Shown: positions 46,947-56,661 of the stretch, piece after piece | Layout: every line of letters begins with the position of its first letter | Position numbering within the stretch: position 1 is the first letter of the stretch | Assembly (NCBI GenBank): GCA_038120515.1 | Contig: JAYOLW010000008.1 | Coordinates: 1 to 64,000, forward strand | Length of the DNA: 64,000 nucleotides | Source of the DNA: JADHOX01 sp038120515 | GTDB taxonomy: Bacteria; Pseudomonadota; Alphaproteobacteria; Rickettsiales; JABIRX01 | Reading direction: 5' to 3' | Made by a program: the position numbers and the translations under genes | Notes under the pieces: generated by a model | Database searches by the model: none | What the model saw: only the letters and a program-made list of their open reading frames with translations | What the model was told of the DNA's origin: nothing

Positions 46947-46960
46947 AATCACATGTGATT
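46947..46960. promoter_or_regulatory. 14-bp perfect palindrome between infA and xseB
   Basis: AATCACATGTGATT is a perfect palindrome. It lies eight bases upstream of the xseB start and 46 bases upstream of the infA start, in the only space available for both promoters. Possibly a regulator-binding site. I do not match it to a known box, and the centre ACATGT differs from FNR and CRP sites. Confidence 0.4.
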
Positions 46961-46967
46961 AAAACAA

Positions 46968-47177
46968 ATGCAAGATAAAATCAAGGATATACCGAATCTT
47001 AATTTTGAAACTGCTCTCAAAAAACTTGAAGAAGTAGTTTCACAAATTGAAAGCTCTGATGCAAATTTAGATGATTCTATCAATATTTATGAATATGGCG
47101 TTGCTCTTAAGAAACATTTATACAAAAAACTAGACGAAGCCAAAATGAAAATTGACAAAATAAGTGAAGAATCATAA
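46968..47177 (+). CDS. xseB: Exodeoxyribonuclease VII small subunit
   Basis: 69 residues. The family pattern is clear: LNFETALKKLEEVVSQIESSDANLDDSINIYEYGVALKKHLYKKLDEAKMKI, two helices that bundle onto XseA to give the single-strand-specific exonuclease. The start at ATG 46968 gives the usual length. xseA is not in the window. Convergent with tRNA-Arg, whose 3' end lies seven bases away. Confidence 0.95.
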   Translation: MQDKIKDIPNLNFETALKKLEEVVSQIESSDANLDDSINIYEYGVALKKHLYKKLDEAKMKIDKISEES

Positions 47178-47184
47178 CTAAAGT

Positions 47185-47261
47185 TGGTGCAACTGGCAGG
47201 AATCGAACCTGCGACCTAAGGATTAGGAATCCTTCGCTCTATCCTACTGAGCTACAGCTGC
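47185..47261 (-). tRNA. tRNA-Arg (CCT)
   Basis: On the minus strand a complete 77-nt cloverleaf: acceptor GCAGCTG with CAGTTGC, D arm GTAGCTCAGTAGGATAGAGC, anticodon stem AAGGA/TCCTT around TTCCTAA (anticodon CCT), T arm CAGGTTCGATTCCTG, and an encoded CCA. It reads AGG codons, which are infrequent in this AT-rich genome's alternatives but needed. It lies just beyond the gyrA stop. Confidence 0.95.
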
Positions 47262-47268
47262 AAAAAAT

Positions 47269-50061
47269 TTAGTTAATGGTAGGATCTTGTTGAATTTCAA
47301 CATTATCTGACACATCTTGATTCGTTGCATCATGATTTAAATCATCATCTTCCATTGAAGCCAAAACTTCAGTGTCGTCACTTTCACCTTCAGTCTTTTG
47401 AATTTTACATACAGAAACAACTTTCTCAGCTTTATCAGTTTTAAGTATAGTGACACCCTGAGTATTTCTACCAGCTACTCTAATATCATGTGTACTACAC
47501 CTAATCAACTTGCCCTTGTCTGTCATGATAATGATTTCTTCATCATCAAAAGCAGGAAAAGATGCAACGACCGAACCATTTCTTTCAGAAGTTATTATAT
47601 TAATTATTCCGCTACCACCTCGATTAGTTGAACGGTATTCATAAGAAGAGGTTCTTTTTCCATAACCATTTTCGGTAATAGTTAAAATATACTCTTCTTT
47701 TTTAGCCATATCATAAACCATTTGCTTTGAAATACCTTCAATTTCAGGAACTTTATCAGCATCAAACGTTTCTAATGAACTAATTAATTTTCTATTATCC
47801 AATGGAATTGAAAGATATAGATCCTTTTGTTCCCTAGAAGCATTAAGCTCATTTAATATTGTCAATGATATAACCTTATTATCTCCTAAAAGCTTCATAG
47901 CCCTAACACCTGAAGATGTTCGACTTTTTATAACACGGAGTTTATCTAAACCAAATCTTATTGATTTACCATGTCTTGAAGCTAATAAAATTTGGCTGGC
48001 ATCATCACAAAATTGAACACCAATTAAACTATCAGAATCATCAAGCCTAATCGCAATTTTTCCACCAGCGTTAATATTTGCAAAATCAGCCATATCACTT
48101 CTTCTGATATTTCCATTCGCTGTTGCAAATAATAAATTTAAATCTGGCCAAGTAGACGCATCTTTAGGAAGAGGAAGAATATTTGTAATTTTTTCATTTT
48201 CAACTAAAGGCAATATATTTACTAATGCCCGCCCCTTTGCTTGTGGTGAACCTAAAGGCAATTTATAGGTTTTTAACCTATATACTTTTCCAATATTTGA
48301 GAAGAATAAAACCGGAGTATGAGTAGTTGTTACAAACATATCAACTAAATTATCATCAGCTTTTTGAGACAAAGCATTTCGTCCTTTTCCACCTCTTTTC
48401 TGGGCCTTATATTGATCCAACAAAACTCTTTTAATATAACCTTCAACAGATACAGTAACGACCATATCTTCTTCAGCAATAAGATCTTCAATATCATGCT
48501 CCAGCTCACTTTCCTCAAAAATTGACCTTCTTGGAGTCGCATAATTATCATTAATCTCAGTTAATTCAGATTTTATGATATCAAGAATCATTTGACGATT
48601 TTCTAAAATCTTAAGATATTCCTCAATCTTTCCTTTAAGCTCCATCAACTCTTCTTCAAGCTTATCACGCTCAAGTGCGGTTAATCTTGCAAGCTTCATA
48701 TCCAATATTGCATTAACTTGAGTCTCAGTAAGATAACATTTACCATCAGCAATTATGTTATTATCATCAGCAACTAATGCTATAAGATTAGCAGCCTTAG
48801 TAGCATCCCACTTTTCTTTTAATAGATTGATTCTAGCATCCGCTGTATCTTTAGAACTTCTAATAATAGAAATGGCCTTATCAATTGCATCAACTGCTAA
48901 AACTAGACCAATTAACAAATGTGCTTTAGCTCTTGCTTTATTTAATAAATGTAAAGTTCTTCTTGTAACAACATTTTCTCTAAATTTTACAAAGGCCCTA
49001 ATAACATCTAAAACATTCATAAGCTCTGGTCTACCATCATTTAGAGCTAATAAATTAGTTCCAAAAGATACTTGCATTTGTGAATAACTAAATAGCTGAT
49101 TTAAAATAACCTCTCTATTTGCATCACGCTTAAGCTCAATAACAACCCTTATGCCTTTTTTATTTGATTCATCTCGAAGATCAGAAATACCCTCAATTTT
49201 TTTATCTCTTACCAGCTCAGCTATCTTTTCAATCATTTTAGCTTTATTTACCTGATAAGGAATTTCAGTCACAACAATTGATTCCTTACCAGACTTTAGC
49301 TGCTCAAAATGAGTTTTAGAACGAATAATTACCGAACCTCTACCTGTTGAAACTGAATTTTTTGATCCCGAATGGCCTACTATAATTCCACCAGTTGGAA
49401 AATCAGGACCTTTAATATATTGATAAATATCTTCGATAGAAATGTTTTCATCGTTAATATAAGCAATAGTTCCATCAATTACTTCACCAAGATTATGAGG
49501 AGGAATATTGGTTGCCATACCTACCGCAATTCCGCCTGCACCATTAACTAAAATATTAGGATATTTAGCAGGCAAAACTACAGGCTCTTTTAATGAACCG
49601 TCATAATTTTCCTGAAAATCAACTGTATCTTTCTCAATATCTTCAAGCAGTGAATGCGAAATCTTCTCAAGCCTTGATTCTGTATAACGCATAGCAGCAG
49701 GAGAGTCACCATCCATAGAACCAAAATTTCCCTGACCATCAATCAAAGGAACACGCATAGAAAAATCTTGCGCCATTCTAACCAAAGCATCATAAATAGC
49801 GCTATCACCATGAGGGTGATATTTACCCATTACATCTCCAACAATTCTTGCAGATTTTTTATATGGCTTATTGTAATATGAACTAGTTTCAAACATTGAA
49901 AATAAAATTCTTCTATGCACTGGTTTTAAACCATCACAAACATCAGGAATAGCTCTACTTACAATTACACTCATCGCATAATCTAAGTAAGATTTTTGCA
50001 TTTCATTTTCTATTGAAATTTTGACAATATCAGAACTAGGAATTTTATTTTCTTCAGTCAT
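47269..50061 (-). CDS. gyrA: DNA gyrase subunit A
   Basis: 930-residue subunit of the supercoiling topoisomerase. The active-site Tyr126 is in AAMRYTESR. The quinolone-determining region reads HPHGDSAIYD with Ser87 and Asp91, the residues that coordinate fluoroquinolones in E. coli (Ser83, Asp87). Ehrlichia and relatives carry Ala at the first position, so this organism differs. The GyrA box is seen near AQKRGGKGR, and six beta-pinwheel repeats follow. The acidic C-terminal tail (EVLASMEDDDLNHDATNQDVSD) is typical of gyrase A. Confidence 0.98.
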   Translation of the reverse strand: MTEENKIPSSDIVKISIENEMQKSYLDYAMSVIVSRAIPDVCDGLKPVHRRILFSMFETSSYYNKPYKKSARIVGDVMGKYHPHGDSAIYDALVRMAQDFSMRVPLIDGQGNFGSMDGDSPAAMRYTESRLEKISHSLLEDIEKDTVDFQENYDGSLKEPVVLPAKYPNILVNGAGGIAVGMATNIPPHNLGEVIDGTIAYINDENISIEDIYQYIKGPDFPTGGIIVGHSGSKNSVSTGRGSVIIRSKTHFEQLKSGKESIVVTEIPYQVNKAKMIEKIAELVRDKKIEGISDLRDESNKKGIRVVIELKRDANREVILNQLFSYSQMQVSFGTNLLALNDGRPELMNVLDVIRAFVKFRENVVTRRTLHLLNKARAKAHLLIGLVLAVDAIDKAISIIRSSKDTADARINLLKEKWDATKAANLIALVADDNNIIADGKCYLTETQVNAILDMKLARLTALERDKLEEELMELKGKIEEYLKILENRQMILDIIKSELTEINDNYATPRRSIFEESELEHDIEDLIAEEDMVVTVSVEGYIKRVLLDQYKAQKRGGKGRNALSQKADDNLVDMFVTTTHTPVLFFSNIGKVYRLKTYKLPLGSPQAKGRALVNILPLVENEKITNILPLPKDASTWPDLNLLFATANGNIRRSDMADFANINAGGKIAIRLDDSDSLIGVQFCDDASQILLASRHGKSIRFGLDKLRVIKSRTSSGVRAMKLLGDNKVISLTILNELNASREQKDLYLSIPLDNRKLISSLETFDADKVPEIEGISKQMVYDMAKKEEYILTITENGYGKRTSSYEYRSTNRGGSGIINIITSERNGSVVASFPAFDDEEIIIMTDKGKLIRCSTHDIRVAGRNTQGVTILKTDKAEKVVSVCKIQKTEGESDDTEVLASMEDDDLNHDATNQDVSDNVEIQQDPTIN

Positions 50062-50078
50062 GAAACTTTTTTAATAAA

Positions 50079-51188
50079 TTATTCTTTAAAAAGGCTTTTG
50101 GGAGCTAAAACTCTCAAAACATCTTCGCCAAAAGTTTTTACATCAATTAAGCTTAAATTACTACAATTTATTAATTTTTCTGGTGATGAAATTTCAAACG
50201 AGTTTTTAGCTTCAGCCCCTAGCAATTTGTGACCAGTAAAAATATAGTATAAATCAACCAGACCAGCCTCTATAAAACTTGCCGAAAGACATGGACCAGC
50301 CTCAACTAAAATCGAAAAATACTCTCTTTTCAACAAAAAGCTCATCACATCTTTTAACGACAAACCAGCATTATGTTTCATAATTGGCACTAATTCTATA
50401 TTAGAAAATATATTTAAAGCAGCAAGTTTGGCTTCATTTTGTAATGCTGCATCATAAAATATAATAACCTTTTTATGTAAATTAGGCGCAAATAATTTTG
50501 CATTAATTGGAATATTTAATTTTGAATCTAATATCGCCAAATGCGAATCTTTTTGACTATCAATTCGACAATTAAAAAGTGGATCATCAGCTAAAACAGT
50601 TCCTATACCTGTCAAGGTAATATCATTAATCCTTCTTAAATATTGACCATATTTTCTAGATGCCTCATTGGTAATCCACTTACTATCTCCATTTTTAAGA
50701 GCCATTTTCATATCCAAACTAGAAGCGCTTTTTAACGAAACTAATATTTTGGTACGATCATATCTTAAAGGCGAGAAACCTTCAAATTCATCCTGATAAA
50801 CAGGTAGATGTATACATTCGATACCATTCTCCATAAGCAGCTTTATTCCCTTGCCATTAACCAAAGGATTAGGATCAAGATAACTATAGAATACTCTCTT
50901 GATACCGCTATCAATAATTAATTTAGCACAAGCAGGATTTTTACCGATATGCGAACATGGCTCCAATGTAACATACATGTCAACATTTGCTAAATCCTTA
51001 ATTTTACAATTCTCAAGAGCTAAAAACTCAGCATGAGAACCACCATTTTTGCTAGTAACTGCTCGACTTATTATCCTACCATCTTTGACCAGAAGGGCTG
51101 CCACAGAGGGATTTGGATAAGTTAAACCCAAATTATTAAAAGCAAGATTAAATGCTATTTTCTGAAAAAAAGCGTTACTTTGAAGCAT
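50079..51188 (-). CDS. ribD: Bifunctional riboflavin deaminase/reductase RibD
   Basis: Two consecutive steps of riboflavin synthesis in one protein of 369 residues. The N-terminal cytidine-deaminase-like domain has its zinc ligands in GSHAEFLALENC and EPCSHIGKNPACAKLI. The C-terminal reductase domain (about 145-369) has KSASSLDMKMALKNGDSKWITNEASR. Both are complete. It lies between nrdR and gyrA, and nrdR-ribD adjacency is a common bacterial arrangement. No other rib genes are visible in the window. Confidence 0.95.
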   Translation of the reverse strand: MLQSNAFFQKIAFNLAFNNLGLTYPNPSVAALLVKDGRIISRAVTSKNGGSHAEFLALENCKIKDLANVDMYVTLEPCSHIGKNPACAKLIIDSGIKRVFYSYLDPNPLVNGKGIKLLMENGIECIHLPVYQDEFEGFSPLRYDRTKILVSLKSASSLDMKMALKNGDSKWITNEASRKYGQYLRRINDITLTGIGTVLADDPLFNCRIDSQKDSHLAILDSKLNIPINAKLFAPNLHKKVIIFYDAALQNEAKLAALNIFSNIELVPIMKHNAGLSLKDVMSFLLKREYFSILVEAGPCLSASFIEAGLVDLYYIFTGHKLLGAEAKNSFEISSPEKLINCSNLSLIDVKTFGEDVLRVLAPKSLFKE

Positions 51189-51218
51189 TATAAATAATCA
51201 ATCACAAAAACAAATTTG

Positions 51219-51668
51219 TTAAGCCGCAAGATTCTTAACAAAACTTTGGAAATCTTCTGTGTTAGTAAAATTTTTATAAACTGACGCAAATCTTACATAG
51301 GCAACCTGATCAAGATTGTGCAGATACTCCAATACAAGGTCACCAATATCAGAAGAGTTAATACTAGAATCAGATCTTTCAGAAATTGTATTATAAATAT
51401 TGTTTATCAAACGCTCAAGCTCTTCACTAGAAACATTTCGTTTTCTTACAGACATTTTAATCGCAGAACGCAATTTGTTAATATCAAAAAACTCAGTTTC
51501 ACCAGATTTCTTTACAACAACAATTTCTTTTGCTTCTATTCTTTCAAATGTTGTAAACCTTGCTTCACATGAATTACAAACACGACGTCTCTTAATGGAC
51601 TTCCCATCATCAACAACCCTTGAATCTTTTACATTAGTTTCTTCATTACTACAAAAAGGGCAAAACAT
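51219..51668 (-). CDS. nrdR: Transcriptional repressor NrdR
   Basis: 149 residues. The N-terminal zinc ribbon has four Cys (MFCPFCSNEETNVKDSR, CNSCEARF). An ATP-cone domain follows (EIVVVKKSGETEFFDINKLRSAI). NrdR senses ATP/dATP and represses ribonucleotide reductase genes through NrdR boxes. No nrdA or nrdB occurs in this window. Its place after glyA and before ribD is a well-known proteobacterial order. Confidence 0.97.
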   Translation of the reverse strand: MFCPFCSNEETNVKDSRVVDDGKSIKRRRVCNSCEARFTTFERIEAKEIVVVKKSGETEFFDINKLRSAIKMSVRKRNVSSEELERLINNIYNTISERSDSSINSSDIGDLVLEYLHNLDQVAYVRFASVYKNFTNTEDFQSFVKNLAA

Positions 51669-51678
51669 AATATATTAA

Positions 51679-52986
51679 TTAAGAAATTGGAAACTTAACA
51701 CAAAGCTCACTTACTTCTGATTTTACTTTAGCAACAACTTCAGATATTTTAGCATCATCTCTTAATGATATTGCATCTAAGACATCTCCTATCAGATTAC
51801 CAACTTTCTGAAATTCTGAAACCCCAAATCCTCTAGTTGTTCCAGCCGGAGTACCAAGCCTAATGCCAGAAGTAACAAAAGGACTTTTTGGATCATTTGG
51901 AATTGCATTTTTATTACAAGTCAAACCAGCATCTTCTAGAATCGCCTCAACTTCTTTTCCCGTTAAATCTTTTGGCGTCAAATCAACTAAAACAATATGA
52001 GTATCTGTTCCACCAGAAACTATATTAAGCCCTCTATTTTTTAAAGTCTCAGCTAAAATTTTAGCATTCTCTATTACAGAATTAACATATCCTTTAAAAT
52101 CATCACTTAATGCTTCTTTAAAACAAACCGCCTTTCCAGCTATTACATGCATCAAAGGACCCCCCTGAATTCCTGGAAAAATAGCTGAATTAATTTTTTT
52201 ACCAATCTCTAAGTCATTTGAAAGAATAATACCACCTCTTGGACCTCTTAAAGTTTTGTGAGTAGTAGAAGTTACAACATCTGCGTATGGTAAAGGCGAT
52301 GGATAAACGCCACCAGCAACCAAACCTGCAATATGAGCCATATCAACGAGCAAATACGCACCTACTTTATCAGCAATCTCTCTAAATTTAGCCCAATCAA
52401 CAATTCTTGAATATGCAGAAATACCAGCAATAATCATTTTTGGTTTATGCTCAAAGGCTAAAGCCTCTACTTCATTATAATCAATTAAATTAGTATCATT
52501 TGTCACAGAATATTGAATAGCATTAAACCACTTACCTGATTGATTAGGCGCAGCTCCATGCGTCAAATGACCACCAGAAGCCAATGACAAACCTAAAATC
52601 GTATCACCAGGATTTAGTAAGGCAGTAAACACACCTTGATTAGCTTGTGAACCGGAATTTGGCTGTACATTTGCATAAGTACAATTAAAAAGCTTTTTAA
52701 CTCTTTCAATAGCTAGAGTTTCAACAACATCAGCAAATTCACAACCACCATAATATCTTTTACCTGGATAACCTTCAGCGTATTTATTAGTAAGAATACT
52801 TCCTTGAGCCTCAATAACAGCCTTAGAAGTAATATTTTCAGAAGCAATTAATTCAATTTGAGATTGCTGTCTAATAAATTCGTTATCTATCGCATTTTGA
52901 ATCTCTGGATCAATAACTGACAAACCTGGATAACTGGATGAATACATTGACTTTTCCTCTACAACATTAACTTTTTTTGAAAACAT
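51679..52986 (-). CDS. glyA: Serine hydroxymethyltransferase
   Basis: PLP enzyme producing glycine and methylene-tetrahydrofolate from serine. 435 residues. It contains QIELIASENITSKAVIEAQGS, NKYAEGYPGKRYYGGCEFAD, VQPNSGSQANQGVF, and the PLP-lysine motif VVTSTTHKTLRGPRGGIIL. The N-terminus (MFSKKVNVVEEKSMYSSSYPGL) is longer than in E. coli; the alternative ATG (MYSSSYPG) would also give a plausible protein. It begins 12 bases after the small gene at 52999-53226. Confidence 0.97.
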   Translation of the reverse strand: MFSKKVNVVEEKSMYSSSYPGLSVIDPEIQNAIDNEFIRQQSQIELIASENITSKAVIEAQGSILTNKYAEGYPGKRYYGGCEFADVVETLAIERVKKLFNCTYANVQPNSGSQANQGVFTALLNPGDTILGLSLASGGHLTHGAAPNQSGKWFNAIQYSVTNDTNLIDYNEVEALAFEHKPKMIIAGISAYSRIVDWAKFREIADKVGAYLLVDMAHIAGLVAGGVYPSPLPYADVVTSTTHKTLRGPRGGIILSNDLEIGKKINSAIFPGIQGGPLMHVIAGKAVCFKEALSDDFKGYVNSVIENAKILAETLKNRGLNIVSGGTDTHIVLVDLTPKDLTGKEVEAILEDAGLTCNKNAIPNDPKSPFVTSGIRLGTPAGTTRGFGVSEFQKVGNLIGDVLDAISLRDDAKISEVVAKVKSEVSELCVKFPIS

Positions 52987-52998
52987 AAAACTGATTTA

Positions 52999-53226
52999 TT
53001 ACTTTGAATTAGATTTTTCGAACTTAACAATAAGTTTCTTTATATCATCTATAATTTCTATGACATTAATAATATAATTTTCAAGATTTAGATTTAACTC
53101 AATTATATTATCATTACTTACATTACTTAAATCAAACTCAACCAATGATTTTACTATTACGTTATGATCTTCATCCTCAATTTTTGAGAATTTATCGCAA
53201 ATTTTCTTAATCAAATAATCAGACAT
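52999..53226 (-). CDS. Small acidic helical protein of unknown function
   Basis: 75 residues, MSDYLIKKICDKFSKIEDED… , predicted almost entirely helical, acidic, with Asn- and Ile-rich heptads and no signal peptide or membrane helix. No family recognised. It lies between rpiB and glyA on the same strand, 12 bases before glyA, so it is likely co-transcribed with glyA-nrdR-ribD. About 130 non-coding bases separate it from rpiB; these contain an A7-TCAC-T7 inverted repeat. Confidence 0.65.
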   Translation of the reverse strand: MSDYLIKKICDKFSKIEDEDHNVIVKSLVEFDLSNVSNDNIIELNLNLENYIINVIEIIDDIKKLIVKFEKSNSK

Positions 53227-53356
53227 CTACTCTCTTTAAAATTATTACATAGAAAAATTAAACTATAACTAGAGAACAAGCAAGAAAAAACAACAAAATC
53301 ATTCAAATTTATTGCAAAAAAATCACTTTTTTTAACAAATCTGACAAATTTATTTT

Positions 53357-53788
53357 TCAACAACCTAATTTATCAATTCTTTTTTGATGCCTTCCAGAGA
53401 GAAATTCTGTCGAAAAAAAAGTTTTTACTACTTCAAAAGCCTGATCATCATTAAGAAATCTTGCAGCAAGAACTAAAACATTAGCATTATTATGCTGCCT
53501 TGCTAGCATCGCTCTTGCTTTATCTTCACATAAGGCTGCTCTAATATGAGAATATCTATTTGCAGCTATTGAAATACCAATACCAGAACCACATATCAAA
53601 ATACCAAAACTGTCAGAACCATCCATCAAATCCGCAACATTTTTTGCAAAATCAGGATAATCAACAGAATCAGTAGAGTTAGTTCCACAATCTACAATAT
53701 CAAAACCAGTCATAACATTAAGCAAATGAGACTTTAGATTGTAACCAGCATGATCTGAAGCAATATATATTTTTTTAATTTTAGGCAT
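53357..53788 (-). CDS. rpiB: Ribose-5-phosphate isomerase B
   Basis: 143 residues from ATG 53788 (MPKIKKIYIASDHAGYNLKS); an in-frame TTG six codons upstream lacks family support. Motifs: IASDHAGYNLKSHLL, VDCGTNSTDSVDYPDFA, GILICGSGIGISIAANRY and CEDKARAMLARQHNNANVLVLAARF. It interconverts ribose and ribulose 5-phosphates and completes the non-oxidative pentose phosphate set with tkt and tal. rpiB next to glyA is a known order. Confidence 0.96.
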   Translation of the reverse strand: MPKIKKIYIASDHAGYNLKSHLLNVMTGFDIVDCGTNSTDSVDYPDFAKNVADLMDGSDSFGILICGSGIGISIAANRYSHIRAALCEDKARAMLARQHNNANVLVLAARFLNDDQAFEVVKTFFSTEFLSGRHQKRIDKLGC

Positions 53789-53863
53789 ATTCTTAATAAC
53801 GGCCAAATCTTATACATTAAAGTGTTTATAATTACAATTTATAAAGACAAATTTGTCAAAAAA

Positions 53864-55390
53864 TCAATTATCAAATCTTGCCAAATCATCTAAATTTGCA
53901 TATCTAACAATTTGATCAAAACTTTCATTAAACCCTTTATATTTTGTTAAAACTGAATCAATAAACTTATAATCTGTAGTAATAGACTGACTATCAAATC
54001 CTGATTCGAGATTATTATAAGTAGGTAAGTTAGAATCTTTGACACCACTTTTAGCATAAGCACCATTTCCAGAAGGTCCAAAAGAAATTATGGCAAATAT
54101 ACCTTCATTCTCAATTAGAGAACTATCAACATCCTTTATCGACATATATCCAGAATCAGAAACACTAACACCAAGATAAGCATAACCATTTTTCCATTTA
54201 TTATTCAAATAGTCATGCATCGCTGAAAGCTCTCCTGATGTAAAAGCTTTTTCATATACCACAACCTCATAAATATTGCCTAAAACATAGCTTGAAGCAG
54301 CATTTACCGCCCCACCTGCAGACCCAGCCTCAGAACCAACGCCAATATAACCATATCTAACCATTCCAGATCCCAACCCACCAGATAGCAAAGAGGTAGT
54401 GTTTGATGCTTTTAAAACACCATCTAAATAAATACTCTTATTTTGCTCATCTTTACTATATCTTACGGTGTAGATATGAATATTTCCATCTCGATATCCA
54501 GATGAACTATAGTATAAATATAGATTTGGATCTCCAGTTTTAAACTCAAATCTATTATTTGAATCCATTGCAGATCGCCAATATTCACCACCATCATATG
54601 ACACAAATATCTGCTTATTACCAGATGATGTCTTATAAACTACAAAAGCAGTTAAATATGGTATTTGATGATATCCATTATAATATTTTGTATTTATAAA
54701 TAATCTATCATTTGAACCATCAAATTTAATAGCAGGATAATTGCCATCAAGAATATATTGTGGCCTATATGATGAAGTATTTTGGATAAAATCATAATTA
54801 TTATCACCCTTATCCTCAATTCTCGAGACAAAATTAGAGGCATCTTTTGTTATTAATGATGAATCATTAGCATCAAGCCAAAATAACAAATTTGAATAAT
54901 TTGATGGAGTGCTATAAAAAGCCTGATTAGCTGTTACTTGAGCATCATAAATCACTTTAGGAATTACAATTGAGAGCTTATTCCCCCAAGCATCAAGCAT
55001 ATATTCATAAGAAAGTCCAAGCTCATTAGTAGGAACAGCACCAACATAAAAATATCCATCACTACTAATAATAGAGATATCGCATTCACTATTATTGCCA
55101 TTAATATCCAGACTGTCACCTGCATCCCTTAATTTAATGTTTAAAGATGGATCAGCAGGACATGGGAAAAATCCATTTTTTTTATAATAAGCCAAAAGAG
55201 CTGTTTCAATTAATTCAATTTTATTTTCAGTTGCTAAATATTTATCCTCATTTTCACTAAATTCAGAAAGATAAATGCCTCCAACTACAAAAATTGAACC
55301 TGCTGTTAAAATAATTGAAAGCTCAACTAAAGAAAAAGCCCTTTTAAGCCTAGATGATATAAAAAAATTCAATAATTTTACAAATCTCAA
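53864..55390 (-). CDS. Pseudopilin with inserted LamG-like lectin domain
   Basis: 508 residues. A leader of 18 residues rich in Lys and Arg ends in Ala; then comes the prepilin helix FSLVELSIILTAGSIFVVGG (Glu at +5). The pilin body carries GFFPCPAD, VGAVPTNELGLSYEY, DAWGNKLSIV and, far downstream, FAIISFGPSGNGAYAKSG, the blocks shared with its neighbours. Between them residues about 166-401 form a concanavalin A-like/LamG domain (LLFWLDANDSSLITKD, AIKFDGSNDRLFI, HIYTVRYSKDEQNKSIYLDG, GNIYEVVVYEKAFTSGELSA). The start is TTG at 55390, overlapping the preceding stop (TTGA), with no ATG nearby. A tip or minor pilin that binds glycans or a surface is the inferred role. Confidence 0.8.
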   Translation of the reverse strand: MRFVKLLNFFISSRLKRAFSLVELSIILTAGSIFVVGGIYLSEFSENEDKYLATENKIELIETALLAYYKKNGFFPCPADPSLNIKLRDAGDSLDINGNNSECDISIISSDGYFYVGAVPTNELGLSYEYMLDAWGNKLSIVIPKVIYDAQVTANQAFYSTPSNYSNLLFWLDANDSSLITKDASNFVSRIEDKGDNNYDFIQNTSSYRPQYILDGNYPAIKFDGSNDRLFINTKYYNGYHQIPYLTAFVVYKTSSGNKQIFVSYDGGEYWRSAMDSNNRFEFKTGDPNLYLYYSSSGYRDGNIHIYTVRYSKDEQNKSIYLDGVLKASNTTSLLSGGLGSGMVRYGYIGVGSEAGSAGGAVNAASSYVLGNIYEVVVYEKAFTSGELSAMHDYLNNKWKNGYAYLGVSVSDSGYMSIKDVDSSLIENEGIFAIISFGPSGNGAYAKSGVKDSNLPTYNNLESGFDSQSITTDYKFIDSVLTKYKGFNESFDQIVRYANLDDLARFDN

Positions 55391-56658
55391 AATAAACTTC
55401 CTAATAAAATACTGTAATCAGTACTATTGTTATAGACAGAACATGCAACCGAAATATCTTCACAATCAAAATTTAATTTATTAGAAACAAAACCATTATC
55501 AAGCTTAAACTCCTTTTCAACTAATTCACCCTTAACAATTAACTTTCCATTTAAGTTATAACTATAATAACGATTAGATAAATTACTTAAGATCATAAAA
55601 TCAGGAAATTTAAAATTGTCATTATTCGAAATCTCAATATCCTGTGAAATTAACAAATTTGGCTGATCAAAATACTTATTAACAAGGCTTAAATCTGCTT
55701 TATTCAAAAAAACAAGATTGTTAACTCTAAAACTATCAGAAGCAGAAATATTTAATTTTTTATCTGAAAATGATATTGGGATAGCTAATACATTTGAAAA
55801 ATTCACCGCTAAAATTAGACTATTATCCTCAAAATCATATTCAAAGCCAATATAATTTGAGTAACCACAATTAGCTGATATTGAATCAAAAATCTCAATT
55901 CCAATTAAAAAATCAAATTTGCATTCACCATTAATATATTCAAACTCTATTTTTATATCCTCAATTGCGAAACTTATTTTATCGTTGTTATCAAAACTGA
56001 AATCCATTAATAAATAATCATGATCATTATTAAGAGCTATATTTAAATTAGTTCCAGTAACCGCTTTTTTATTATCCATTTCAGAATACTGAAAATCATT
56101 ATTTAAATTAATGATTTTTTCACCACTACCTTTCTCAATCAGCCATTGTGAACTTGTAACAGCCTCCGCATCAGGAACGAACCAAATAATAGATTTTAAT
56201 TTATGCTGAATAAATTCTATAGAAACAAATTGATTATCAAGACTAACTAACTCTTTCCTAACAAAATAAAAATATTTACTACCAAATTCATCAGTTTGAA
56301 AATCATAATTTAACTTTAAATTTTTGATTGGAATAGCTCCAAGGTAATATTCATCACTTAGTGACTTTTTCAAACCATAATATGGCATACATTCATTAAA
56401 ATACCTAGCTTCTTTATAACTGATTTCTTGATAAAGATTTTCCTCAGGAAAAGATGGACAGGGCAGGTATTTATTTTGAAACCAGAATGCCAAAAGATGG
56501 TTGTTTACAATTTGCATTTCTGCTTCAGTTTTAAGTATCTTTTGCTTTCTGGAAAGCCCAGATTCATAAACACAGAAACCAATAACTACAGAAGAAATCA
56601 ACAGATTTAACAATGCTACTTCAATAAGCGAAAAGGCCCGATTTAGGACCAAAGACAC
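55387..56658 (-). CDS. Pseudopilin-like protein (large, divergent)
   Basis: 423 residues. The leader MSLVLNRA precedes a prepilin helix FSLIEVALLNLLISSVVIGF with Glu at +5 and Ala at -1. It shares NKYLPCPSFPEEN, LGAIPIKNLKLNYDF and TDEFGSKYFYFV with its neighbours. The rest (about 170-423) is beta-rich with many Asn, Asp and Phe residues and no recognised domain; it could be another inserted adhesive or structural module. It overlaps the LamG pilin by four bases, giving coupled translation. Confidence 0.75.
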   Translation of the reverse strand: MSLVLNRAFSLIEVALLNLLISSVVIGFCVYESGLSRKQKILKTEAEMQIVNNHLLAFWFQNKYLPCPSFPEENLYQEISYKEARYFNECMPYYGLKKSLSDEYYLGAIPIKNLKLNYDFQTDEFGSKYFYFVRKELVSLDNQFVSIEFIQHKLKSIIWFVPDAEAVTSSQWLIEKGSGEKIINLNNDFQYSEMDNKKAVTGTNLNIALNNDHDYLLMDFSFDNNDKISFAIEDIKIEFEYINGECKFDFLIGIEIFDSISANCGYSNYIGFEYDFEDNSLILAVNFSNVLAIPISFSDKKLNISASDSFRVNNLVFLNKADLSLVNKYFDQPNLLISQDIEISNNDNFKFPDFMILSNLSNRYYSYNLNGKLIVKGELVEKEFKLDNGFVSNKLNFDCEDISVACSVYNNSTDYSILLGSLF

Positions 56659-56661
56659 TAT

